A DNA stretch of 64,000 nucleotides from Desulfobacula sp. (lineage in GTDB: Bacteria; Desulfobacterota; Desulfobacteria; Desulfobacterales; Desulfobacteraceae): NCBI GenBank assembly GCA_023701135.1, contig JAMPXP010000013.1, positions 1 to 64,000 on the forward strand. Direction: 5' to 3'. This document shows positions 27,916 to 35,503 of this stretch, piece by piece. Made by a program: the position numbers and the translations under genes. A model generated the notes under the pieces. It worked only from the letters and a program-made list of their open reading frames with translations. It made no database searches and was not told the DNA's origin. Numbering within the stretch: position 1 is the stretch's first letter; the number at the start of each line of letters is the position of its first letter.

Positions 27916-28492
27916 CCGTGCCTTTTCTAATGGGAAGGACATCCAGGGATAAATCGTCATGTTCAATTTCAATGACGCCCAGAACACCGCTTGATATGTT
28001 CAGGTTCTTCCAGACCGGAAAATAGGGCTCGATTTCAGCAAAATTGCCGATCCTGTCTGTCAGATAATAGTACATATCACGGGATGGCAGAATCAGAATG
28101 CCGCCTTCGATTACTTTGTCAAGCAAACCAATGGCCATTTTATTCATGGCCCGGTGGCTTGAGGAAATATTGCCGGTTTCCCATTCCACTGCAAAAAATC
28201 GGTTTCCCGGCAGGCATTTCACTGAATCAACCGGACCAGGCATTAACCTGGAGGCGATTCTCATCCTGAATTCACCCTTCCATCCATTTTCCCCAAGGGA
28301 TTTAATAAAATTCAGTTTTATGGGAACAACTCCGCTTGCCTGCTTTTTAGGATATAAGGTGAATTTTCCACTGTCCGGGGGCCATGCTATGGAAGAAATC
28401 GCTTTATAAATTTCAGCCAGTATGGTTTCAAATTCTGTTGAGCCGGAAAACTCACCCCTTTTTATCAGAAATTCTGTTTTGAGTATCTTCAT
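27896..28492 (-). CDS. BamHI-family type II restriction endonuclease
   Basis: The 198-residue protein aligns from memory with BamHI (213 residues) along most of its length. Shared segments are GVVPIK, EWETGNISSSHRAMNK (BamHI EFETGNISSAHRSMNK) and YYLTDRIGNFAEIEPYF (BamHI YYLTDRVTNFEELEPYF), plus a C-terminal KGTDG. The catalytic acids of BamHI (D94, E111, E113) match D89, E103 and E105. The base-contacting residues N116, S118, R122, D154 and R155 match N108, S110, R114, D146 and R147 at a constant offset or nearly so. I therefore predict cleavage of GGATCC. The gene overlaps the C gene upstream and methyltransferase M1 downstream, so it is expressed late in a controlled operon. Confidence 0.92.
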   Translation of the reverse strand: MKILKTEFLIKRGEFSGSTEFETILAEIYKAISSIAWPPDSGKFTLYPKKQASGVVPIKLNFIKSLGENGWKGEFRMRIASRLMPGPVDSVKCLPGNRFFAVEWETGNISSSHRAMNKMAIGLLDKVIEGGILILPSRDMYYYLTDRIGNFAEIEPYFPVWKNLNISSGVLGVIEIEHDDLSLDVLPIRKGTDGRALK

Positions 28493-28712
28493 TTAAAATT
28501 TCCTCCACCTCATGGATCATGCCGGCAGCAGTGGTATTCAAAATCCTGGAAAGCAGCAGGATCGTTGTCAGGCTCGGCTGCCTCAGCCCTCTTTCCAGAA
28601 GGGATATATAACTGCGGTCCAAACCGCATTCCTGGGATAATTTTTCCTGGGATAGCCCATTGATCGTCCTGAATTTACGAAGCACCCGGCCAAATACTTT
28701 TTCCTTCGTCAC
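28452..28712 (-). CDS. Restriction-modification controller (C) protein, XRE-family HTH
   Basis: This small helix-turn-helix protein (86 residues from the GTG at 28712; 98 from the ATG at 28748) has LRKFRTINGLSQEKLSQECG and LDRSYISLLERGLRQPSLTT, the pattern of C proteins of PvuII/BamHI-type systems. C proteins activate their own promoter and hence the nuclease gene after a delay, which lets methylation come first on entry to a new host. I prefer the GTG start because GGGAGA lies upstream. Its end overlaps the nuclease start by 41 bases. The expected operator is present upstream at 28759-28784. Confidence 0.88.
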   Translation of the reverse strand: MTKEKVFGRVLRKFRTINGLSQEKLSQECGLDRSYISLLERGLRQPSLTTILLLSRILNTTAAGMIHEVEEILNEDTQNRISDKKG

Positions 28713-28758
28713 AATAAAATTCTCCCTTTTGGTGTTGCAACATGGCATAATTTTTTAT

Positions 28759-28784
28759 CAGTCTCTACAGACTATAGTCTGCAA
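28759..28784 (-). promoter_or_regulatory. C-box operator of the restriction-modification system
   Basis: A perfect 14-base palindrome CAGACTATAGTCTG lies at 28768-28781, next to a second imperfect palindrome (GTCT-N4-AGAC at 28761-28772). This matches the known two-site C-box form built on GACT/AGTC repeats (the PvuII type carries GACTATAGTC). It lies between the C gene (minus) and the divergent second methyltransferase (plus), where a C protein would activate its own operon and could affect the divergent promoter. Confidence 0.75.
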
Positions 28785-28861
28785 AATACCAATTGATTAG
28801 ACCAGCCTTCTGTGTTAGTAATAAAACCGGAAAATAAAAATCAATACATTAGGGACCCCAT

Positions 28862-30025
28862 ATGCTTTTCAAAGCGCTACAGATAGACAATACCCGGCAG
28901 TTGAACCTGTTTGCAAAAAAAACCGGGATTGCCCTAAAAAGGCTTCAATATTATAATGATGCCCATAAAATGCCGTCGGGAACAGATCTTGAAATCATAT
29001 TAAAAGAAACCGGCCTCTCTGAAATCCAATTGATGCTGGCAACGGGATGCCTGAACCAGGCGCTCAAATCACTCCTTTCAGAAAATGCAGCCCATATCAG
29101 CAGGCTCTTATCCCCTGTGGAAAAAAAAATAAGCTCACAAAAAGACATGAAACCCGTCTTCAAAACGGACCTTGGACAACTCTACCAAGGTGACTGTCTG
29201 GACCTGCTGAGAGGAATTGAAAATGACGGCGTGGATCTGATTTTTGCAGACCCCCCCTTTAATCTGAACAAACTGTATCCCTCAAAAATTAATGACAACC
29301 TCAAGACGAGTCCGTATTTATCCTGGTGTGAAGACTGGGCTTTTGAATGTACAAGGGTTTTAAAACCCGGCGGGAGTCTGTTTATCTGGAACCTTCCCAA
29401 ATGGAATCTGCACATGGCTGAATTTTTAAATTCAATGTTAACCTTCAGGCACTGGATTTCAGTCGATATCAAATATTCGCTTCCCATCAGGGGAAGATTA
29501 TATCCGTCCCATTATTCATTGCTTTATTATTGCAAAGGGGAAAAACCCGATACTTTCAAACCGGACCGGCTGCCAATGGGCATCTGCCCCCGCTGTCACG
29601 GGGATCTGAAAGACTATGGCGGATATAAGGATAAAATGAATCCCAACGGAGTCAATATCAGCGATGTCTGGCTGGATATCCCTCCGGTAAGACACGCCAA
29701 ATACAAAAAAAGAAACGGCTCCAATGAATTGTCTGTAAAACTGCTGGACAGGATCATAGAGATGGCTTCAAAAGAAGGGGATCTTGTTTTTGATCCCTTT
29801 GGTGGTTCGGGAACCACCTATGCCGTTTCTGAACTAAAAAACAGGAGATGGCTGGGGGTTGAGATAGGACCTGTTGAAGGCATCATCAACAGATTTCAAA
29901 ACATAGATGAAGACCGCCTGAATCTTGAACAGATACGAAAAGATATCAACTGCCTGATTCCGGAAAAACACTATCAAAAAAGACTGGATCAGGGATTATG
30001 GACTCCGGAATCTTTCCGGAATTGA
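28862..30025 (+). CDS. Second DNA methyltransferase of the restriction locus (DPPF type, M2)
   Basis: The 387-residue protein has the catalytic tetrapeptide DPPF at 130-133 and the SAM motif LVFDPFGGSGTTYAVSELK near 305-323. This is the beta-class order, used for adenine-N6 or cytosine-N4 methylation. The N-terminal 90 residues are helical and look like a helix-turn-helix (ALKRLQYYNDAHKMPSG), which in some methyltransferases represses their own gene. A CPRCHGD motif near 242 may be a small zinc site inside the target-recognition region. It is divergent from the C-R-M1 unit across the C-box. Why the locus needs two methyltransferases is not clear. Confidence 0.86.
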   Translation: MLFKALQIDNTRQLNLFAKKTGIALKRLQYYNDAHKMPSGTDLEIILKETGLSEIQLMLATGCLNQALKSLLSENAAHISRLLSPVEKKISSQKDMKPVFKTDLGQLYQGDCLDLLRGIENDGVDLIFADPPFNLNKLYPSKINDNLKTSPYLSWCEDWAFECTRVLKPGGSLFIWNLPKWNLHMAEFLNSMLTFRHWISVDIKYSLPIRGRLYPSHYSLLYYCKGEKPDTFKPDRLPMGICPRCHGDLKDYGGYKDKMNPNGVNISDVWLDIPPVRHAKYKKRNGSNELSVKLLDRIIEMASKEGDLVFDPFGGSGTTYAVSELKNRRWLGVEIGPVEGIINRFQNIDEDRLNLEQIRKDINCLIPEKHYQKRLDQGLWTPESFRN

Positions 30026-30040
30026 TGAAATTCTTATAGA

Positions 30041-30070
30041 AGGGAGCAATCCTGATGGAATTGCTCCCTT
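30041..30070 (+). terminator. Hairpin terminator after methyltransferase M2
   Basis: AGGGAGCAAT at 30041-30050 pairs perfectly with ATTGCTCCCT at 30060-30069 around a nine-base loop. The following tract is only moderately T-rich (TGTTGGTTT). It lies 16 bases after the methyltransferase stop. Confidence 0.5.
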
Positions 30071-30105
30071 GTTGGTTTATGGACAGTCGGGCTGTTGCCG
30101 GGGGG

Positions 30106-30642
30106 CTATTTCTCGGATGTGACGTTATAATCAACAACCATCCCGTCTTTGATTAAGAAATACGTATAGCCGATTACAACATCTTTAGGCCCGAATACCA
30201 GTTTTTTGATCCCATTGCTGTAGTCATGGCTGCTGACAGGGGTTCCCCATTTTCTGGTCAGCTCATCCACCGTCATGGGGTGGGTTTTGTAATAATTGCC
30301 CATCAGCGAGCAGGGCTCAGGGTCTTTGCCGGTCCTGGAAACATTTTCTATGCCGTCATCCTCCGTGGTTCCCCGGTCAATCACCTGGCCGGCCCTGGTC
30401 AGGAAATAGGTATAGCCGACCTCAACATCCTTGGGTCCGAAAATCAGCTTTTCAACTCCGCCAGCCATTTTAATGACATTGACCGGCTCTCCCCAGGACG
30501 CTTTCAACTGGTCTACGCTCATGGGGTGGGTTTTGTAATAGCTCTCCAGCCAGGTGGCCATGGCCTGACCCGGTAGGCCCAGGGACATGAAAAAACAGAA
30601 AACGGCGATCATCAGGCTTGTTTTAACTATGCTCTTTTTCAT
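30106..30642 (-). CDS. Exported protein with a duplicated ~55-residue domain
   Basis: The 178-residue protein has a signal peptide (hydrophobic residues about 8-28, cut near AMA). The mature part is two copies of one unit. Copy 1 (about 34-93) begins YYKTHPMSVDQLKASWGEPV and contains KLIFGPKDVEVGYTYFL. Copy 2 (about 115-175) begins YYKTHPMTVDELTRKWGTPV and contains KLVFGPKDVVIGYTYFLI. The fold recalls the small periplasmic SmpA/OmlA-like modules by its 'G-P-V ... Y' layout, but I cannot name the family. It would act in the periplasm. It is a single gene between the restriction locus and the sigma-54 regulator. Confidence 0.75.
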   Translation of the reverse strand: MKKSIVKTSLMIAVFCFFMSLGLPGQAMATWLESYYKTHPMSVDQLKASWGEPVNVIKMAGGVEKLIFGPKDVEVGYTYFLTRAGQVIDRGTTEDDGIENVSRTGKDPEPCSLMGNYYKTHPMTVDELTRKWGTPVSSHDYSNGIKKLVFGPKDVVIGYTYFLIKDGMVVDYNVTSEK

Positions 30643-30851
30643 TTCTTTGTATCCTTTGTAAATATTTAAGGTTCCTTGCCTGCCATAAGTTTAGCAAGGC
30701 CTGTGCCAGGGATTGATTTTTAATAAATATATATTATTTTCAGCATGTTATATGAATATTGGAGGAATCACCGGGGATAGGATCCTTTTCAACTTGAAAA
30801 GGACTTTTTCAAATAGTAAGATGGCCCATCATTTAACAGGAGGTATAAAAC

Positions 30852-32486
30852 ATGCGGGCCGAAGACATCAAGCTCTCGGAAATATTCAGTCAGGACCCCG
30901 GAACGGGCTTTCCCATGTTCGGCACCCAGCGGATGATCATGAGCAGCCTGCCTGCCATGAGCCAGTTGATGCAGCAACTGCTGGCCCTCATGGGGCCGGA
31001 GCAACTGGCCGGAGTGCTTTCCCGGTACGGCTACCGGATCGGTATGACTGCGGCCCTGAACATTGCATCCCATTATGAATTCGACTCCCCCCGGGAATGG
31101 CTGGAGGCCTCCCGATACATCGGCAGCATGACAGGGATGGCCGACGCAAGGCTGGAGATCCATCATTTTGACCGGGAAACCCGGTCCCTTCGATTTTCCG
31201 TGACCTGCCAGTCTTCCTTTGAGGTGGGGTGCTGGCAATCCATAGAACTGGATTTTACCCAGAAACCCATCTGCCATATTTTCACGGGAGCGCTCAGCGG
31301 ATTCGCCAGTGTGGTTTTCGGCAGCGAGGTGCTGGTCAAAGAGGTGGCCTGCCAGGCCCAGGGGCACGGGCATTGCCTTGCGGAAGGGCGCTCCGCCTCG
31401 GAATGGGGGATGTCCCCTTCAGAGGTTCAGGAACTGTGGACCCAGATGGAATTGAAGCCCTTTGAAAAAGAGATGGAAATCCTGCGGGAAAAGCTGAAAA
31501 AGGCCCAGACGGATCTGTCCACACACCAGGAAAAGATCAGGCGCCTTGAAGCCAAAATCCATCCGGGTTCGGAGGGCAGCGGGATAATTTACCGAAGCAC
31601 CCGTATGAAAAAACTGATGCTTCTGGCCGACAAGGTCGCTCCCACCCAATCAACGGTTTTGATCCAGGGCGAAAGCGGCACGGGAAAGGAAATGATCGCC
31701 CGGTATATCCACACACATTCAGGCCGGGCCGACCATCCCTTCCGGGCCGTCAACTGCGCGGCCCTTCCGGCCGCCCTTCTGGAGTCGGAACTGTTCGGGC
31801 ATGTCAAGGGCGCCTTTACCGGCGCAGACTCAAATCATAAAGGCTTGCTTCTGGAAACCGGCAAGGGATCATTTTTCCTGGATGAAATCGGTGAACTTCC
31901 CCTTGAACTTCAATCCAAGCTTTTACGGGTGTTACAGGAAAAGGAAATCCGGCCCGTGGGCGGCTTAGATCCTGTGCCCTTTGAAGCCCGCATCATTGCG
32001 GCGACAAACCAGGATTTAAAATCGCGGATCAAAGAAAAACTGTTCCGGGAAGATCTGTATTACCGCCTTGCCGTGTTTCCGTTGACGGTGGACCCCTTGT
32101 GCGAGCGCAAAGAAGACATTCTCCTGCTCTCACGGTATTTCCTGGACCGGATTCAGCCCGGCCACCACGGGTTTTCACCGGCGGTGGTTCGGATGATGGA
32201 AACCTATCCCTGGCCGGGCAATGTCCGGGAGCTGAAAAACTGTATGGAATATGCCGTCATCCTGGCAGGGCAGGACCGGATCTTGCCGGAACACCTTCCC
32301 CTGTCCGTATCTTCCGAAGATCCTCTGACCGCCATCTCCCATGATTTGCCCACATTCCGGGAACTGGAAAAAAGGTATACCCGGCTGGTGTTGAAAAACA
32401 CCCACCAGAACAAAACCCAGGCCGCCAGAATCCTGGGGACCAGCGTGACCACCCTATGGCGGCGGCTCAATGAGATGGGAATGTAA
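30852..32486 (+). CDS. Sigma-54-dependent activator with XylR_N and V4R sensing domains
   Basis: The 544-residue protein has a XylR_N-like region (about 1-110) and a V4R domain (about 115-180) with the cysteine/histidine cluster CQAQGHGHC. A short coiled linker (about 203-236) leads to the AAA+ sigma-54 domain: Walker A GESGTGKE (273-280), the sigma-54 contact loop GAFTGA (320-325) and Walker B GSFFLDEIGEL. The C-terminus is a Fis-type helix-turn-helix (NKTQAARILGTSVTTLWRRL). XylR/DmpR-type proteins bind aromatic effectors directly and switch on catabolic genes. No receiver domain is present. Its target is not in sight, since no clear -24/-12 promoter was recognised nearby. CAGGAGG precedes the ATG. 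Confidence 0.92.
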   Translation: MRAEDIKLSEIFSQDPGTGFPMFGTQRMIMSSLPAMSQLMQQLLALMGPEQLAGVLSRYGYRIGMTAALNIASHYEFDSPREWLEASRYIGSMTGMADARLEIHHFDRETRSLRFSVTCQSSFEVGCWQSIELDFTQKPICHIFTGALSGFASVVFGSEVLVKEVACQAQGHGHCLAEGRSASEWGMSPSEVQELWTQMELKPFEKEMEILREKLKKAQTDLSTHQEKIRRLEAKIHPGSEGSGIIYRSTRMKKLMLLADKVAPTQSTVLIQGESGTGKEMIARYIHTHSGRADHPFRAVNCAALPAALLESELFGHVKGAFTGADSNHKGLLLETGKGSFFLDEIGELPLELQSKLLRVLQEKEIRPVGGLDPVPFEARIIAATNQDLKSRIKEKLFREDLYYRLAVFPLTVDPLCERKEDILLLSRYFLDRIQPGHHGFSPAVVRMMETYPWPGNVRELKNCMEYAVILAGQDRILPEHLPLSVSSEDPLTAISHDLPTFRELEKRYTRLVLKNTHQNKTQAARILGTSVTTLWRRLNEMGM

Positions 32487-32510
32487 ACATCAAAGGTTAC
32501 ACCCGGCTGA

Positions 32511-32552
32511 AAAAGAGATGCAGGCGCGGGGTATCGCGCCTCCATCTCTTTT
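32511..32552. terminator. Bidirectional terminator between the sigma-54 activator and dnaK
   Basis: AAAAGAGATG-C-AGGCGCG pairs with CGCGCCT-C-CATCTCTTTT over 18 positions with one mismatch and a six-base loop. The A-run on one side and T-run on the other make it usable from both strands, which suits the convergent genes. Confidence 0.75.
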
Positions 32553-32567
32553 AGGAATTCACAGGGC

Positions 32568-34466
32568 CTAGGCCACTTCGGAAAATTCGGCATCCACGAC
32601 GTCGTCATCGGCGGGCTTTGGTCCGCCCTGGCCGCCGGGTTGACCGGCATTGCCCGATGCGTCGGTTTTATTGTACATGGCCTGGCTACGGCCATGAAGG
32701 GCCTGGGTCAGATCCCCGGTCACCTTTTTCATCCGGGTCAGATCATCCTGCTTTACCGCCTGCTTCAGATCAGAGACCAGGCCTTCCACCTGATGGATGG
32801 AAGCGGGATCCATCCCGGCCCCCGACTCCTTGACGGTTTTTTCAGCCCTGTAGATCAGGGCGTCGGCCTCATTGCGGGCCGTGACCCGTTCCTTTTTCGC
32901 CTTGTCTTCATCGGCATGGAGTTCGGCCTCCCGGACCAGGGCTTCAATATCGGATTTGGACAGGCCCGATGAAGCCGTGATCCTTATGGACTGGGCCTTG
33001 CCCGTGGCCTTGTCCTTGGCCGACACATTGACGATGCCGTTGGCGTCTATGTCAAAGGCCACCTCGATCTGGGGCAGGCCCCTCGGCGCCGGTGCAATGC
33101 CGGTCAGTTCAAACCGGCCCAGGGTCTTGTTGTCCCCGGCCATCTCCCGTTCTCCTTGCAGGACATGGATGGTCACGGCCGGCTGGTTGTCCTCGGCCGT
33201 TGAAAAGACTTCACTTTTCCGGGTGGGGATGGTGGTGTTTTTTTCAATGAGCCGGGTCATGACCCCGCCCAGGGTTTCAATGCCAAGGGAAAGGGGGGTG
33301 ACATCCAGAAGCAGCACATCCTTTAAGTCGCCTTTCAGGATTCCGCCCTGGATGGCGGCGCCAAGGGCCACCACCTCATCGGGGTTCACGCCCTTGTCCG
33401 GCTCCCGGCCGAAGATCTTTTTCACCAGATCCTGGACCGCCGGCATCCTTGTCATACCGCCCACCAGCAGGACCCGCGCGATATCGGAAAATTTCATTCC
33501 GGCATCCTGAACCGCCGTGACACAGGGTTTTTCAATCCTGGCCATGAGATCCGCCACCAGAGATTCCAGTTTTGCCCGGGTCAGTTTGATGTTCAGGTGC
33601 TTGGGACCCGTTGCATCAGCCGTGATAAAGGGCAGGTTGATATCGGTTTCCATGGAGGCGGACAGTTCCTGTTTCGCCTTTTCCGCCGCTTCTTTCAGGC
33701 GCTGAAGGGCCATGGTATCCCGCCTCAGATCAATACCCTGGTCTTTTTTAAACTCATCGGCCAGAAAATCCATGATGCGCAGATCAAAATCTTCCCCGCC
33801 CAGGTGGGTGTCGCCGTTGGTGGATTTGACCTCAAACACCCCGTCCCCGATTTCAAGGACGGAGATATCAAAGGTGCCGCCGCCCAGGTCGAAGACGGCA
33901 ATCTTTTCTTCCTTTTTTTTTTCCAGCCCGTAGGCCAGGGACGCGGCCGTGGGTTCGTTGATGATCCTCAGCACATTGAGGCCGGCAATCCTGCCTGCAT
34001 CCTTGGTGGCCTGGCGCTGGCTGTCGTCAAAATAGGCCGGAACCGTAATGACGGCATCCGTGACGGTTTCCCCCAGAAAATCCTCGGCCGTCTTTTTCAG
34101 ATGGGCCAGGATAAAGGAAGAGATCTCGGCCGGGCTGTGATAGCTGTTGTGCAGTTTTATTGTGACGCCTCCGTTGGCCGCTTTTTCAATCTTGTAGGGC
34201 AGGTTGGCGATGTCCTTTTGCACTTCAGGGGAATCAAAGTTCCGCCCGATGAGGCGTTTCACCCCGAAAATGGTATTTTCCGCATTGGTCACGGCCTGGC
34301 GTTTGGCGATCTGCCCGATGAGGCGTTCCCCGGTTTTGGTTGTGGCCACGATGGACGGCGTGGTCCGCCCGCCTTCGGCATTGGTGATCACAACGGGTTT
34401 GTCGTTTTCAAGTATGGATACACAGGAATTGGTGGTCCCGAGATCGATTCCGATAATTTTACTCAT
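32568..34466 (-). CDS. dnaK: Chaperone DnaK (Hsp70)
   Basis: The full-length protein of 632 residues has the Hsp70 phosphate loop [13 protein letters not shown] at residues 5-17, [17 protein letters not shown] near 142, and [18 protein letters not shown] near 190. The interdomain linker [19 protein letters not shown] lies near 382, and the C-terminal acidic tail ends [13 protein letters not shown]. It refolds proteins with DnaJ and GrpE. Neither partner gene is beside it, so it is probably a stand-alone or additional copy. A strong ribosome site (GGAGGACC) precedes the ATG. Confidence 0.97.
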   Translation of the reverse strand: MSKIIGIDLGTTNSCVSILENDKPVVITNAEGGRTTPSIVATTKTGERLIGQIAKRQAVTNAENTIFGVKRLIGRNFDSPEVQKDIANLPYKIEKAANGGVTIKLHNSYHSPAEISSFILAHLKKTAEDFLGETVTDAVITVPAYFDDSQRQATKDAGRIAGLNVLRIINEPTAASLAYGLEKKKEEKIAVFDLGGGTFDISVLEIGDGVFEVKSTNGDTHLGGEDFDLRIMDFLADEFKKDQGIDLRRDTMALQRLKEAAEKAKQELSASMETDINLPFITADATGPKHLNIKLTRAKLESLVADLMARIEKPCVTAVQDAGMKFSDIARVLLVGGMTRMPAVQDLVKKIFGREPDKGVNPDEVVALGAAIQGGILKGDLKDVLLLDVTPLSLGIETLGGVMTRLIEKNTTIPTRKSEVFSTAEDNQPAVTIHVLQGEREMAGDNKTLGRFELTGIAPAPRGLPQIEVAFDIDANGIVNVSAKDKATGKAQSIRITASSGLSKSDIEALVREAELHADEDKAKKERVTARNEADALIYRAEKTVKESGAGMDPASIHQVEGLVSDLKQAVKQDDLTRMKKVTGDLTQALHGRSQAMYNKTDASGNAGQPGGQGGPKPADDDVVDAEFSEVA

Positions 34467-34511
34467 GATGGTCCTCCGTTTTATAAGGATTATTCTTTTT
34501 CCGACAGGCTC

Positions 34512-34539
34512 AAGGTATGACCTAAAAATTGCATGTCAA
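34512..34539 (-). promoter_or_regulatory. Putative sigma-70 promoter of dnaK
   Basis: On the minus strand TTGACA (34539-34534) is followed after 16 bases by TACCTT (34517-34512), about 46 bases upstream of the dnaK ATG. No sigma-32 consensus or CIRCE repeat was recognised in the 211-base gap. Confidence 0.4.
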
Positions 34540-34677
34540 TAAAAATATATGACTATTTTGAATTAATTTAAAAAGTAATGCGATAAGATGAAAGCCTGAT
34601 TTTATTGTGGACAACCCGCCATGATATTTTATATGATTTTAAAAAAGATAAAAATCATTTATATCTGGAGGCGAAGC

Positions 34678-34947
34678 ATGAAATCGATCCAGGCGGAATT
34701 TCAAAAAGATCCACGGGAAATCAGGATTAAGGCGGGCGCCCAGCAAGAGGAATGGCCCCAGGTGTGCCGCAGGTTTAATGATGATGTGGAAAGGGTCTGC
34801 GATGTAACCGGGATGGAAAGCTATACCGGCCTTTATCAATGTTTTGATGAAAAAAACAAGGGGGTTTTCTATCTTGTGGAAGAGGATGACGCCCTGGCCC
34901 GGTTGAAACGAAGGCATTTCCTGGAAAATATCGGCATTCAACATTAG
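34678..34947 (+). CDS. Hypothetical protein, 89 residues
   Basis: The short acidic/basic mixed protein has no signal peptide and no motif I recognise. I chose the ATG at 34678 because CTGGAGGCGAAGC is a good ribosome site; the frame opens earlier at 34621. Two cysteines (about 29 and 40) are far apart. It precedes the YqeY gene by 56 bases on the same strand and may share its transcript. Confidence 0.6.
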   Translation: MKSIQAEFQKDPREIRIKAGAQQEEWPQVCRRFNDDVERVCDVTGMESYTGLYQCFDEKNKGVFYLVEEDDALARLKRRHFLENIGIQH

Positions 34948-35003
34948 TCTTGCATCCATCCTTCATTGTCGTCTATAGTGCCAAAAAACAGGAGAGCATC
35001 CAT

Positions 35004-35501
35004 ATGTCAGATATAAAAAGCGAATACGGCTGGGACCCGTCCCTGGGAATTTCCCTCTACGACAAGATCCGGCAGGACATGAAGCAGGCCATGGTCCATA
35101 AGGACAATGCGGTCCGGGACACCATGCGGCTCATCATGGGGGCCTTCCCCGGCCTTACGGTGGCCATTACCCTGGAGAGCGGAAAAAAGACCACAAGGGT
35201 CAAAAAGCCCGAAGAGATTACGGATGAAGACCTGATGGACATTATCCGCCAGTTCATCAAATCGGAAAAGACCGTGCTGGAATTTAAAAAAGAGGCCACC
35301 TCGGATTACCTGGAACTTCTGCATCGCTATCTGCCGAAATCAGCCACCCCGGAGGAGATCGAGCAGTGGATCAGGGACAATATCGACTTCTCAACTTTCA
35401 AGAACCCCATGCAGGCTGTGGGACCGGTGATGAAGCATTTTGGAAAGTCGGCCTCGGGCGATGCGGTCAAGGAAATCCTGAAGCGCATGGGACCGGGATA
35501 G
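35004..35501 (+). CDS. GatB/YqeY-domain protein
   Basis: The 165-residue protein matches the YqeY family: LYDKIRQDMKQAMVHKDNAVRDTMRLIMGA near the N-terminus, the middle helix EFKKEATSDYLELLHRYLPK, and the C-terminal GPVMKHFGKSASGDAVKEILKR. The domain is shared with the tail of the GatB amidotransferase, where it contacts tRNA; stand-alone members have no settled role. A good ribosome site (CAGGAGAG) supports the start at 35004. It is convergent with the STAND gene, with two bases between stops. Confidence 0.9.
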   Translation: MSDIKSEYGWDPSLGISLYDKIRQDMKQAMVHKDNAVRDTMRLIMGAFPGLTVAITLESGKKTTRVKKPEEITDEDLMDIIRQFIKSEKTVLEFKKEATSDYLELLHRYLPKSATPEEIEQWIRDNIDFSTFKNPMQAVGPVMKHFGKSASGDAVKEILKRMGPG

Positions 35502-35503
35502 GG

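Noticed and set aside
30106-32486. The duplicated-domain protein and the sigma-54 activator as part of the restriction locus
   Set aside because: A terminator-like hairpin separates them from methyltransferase M2, and their products have no link to restriction or modification.
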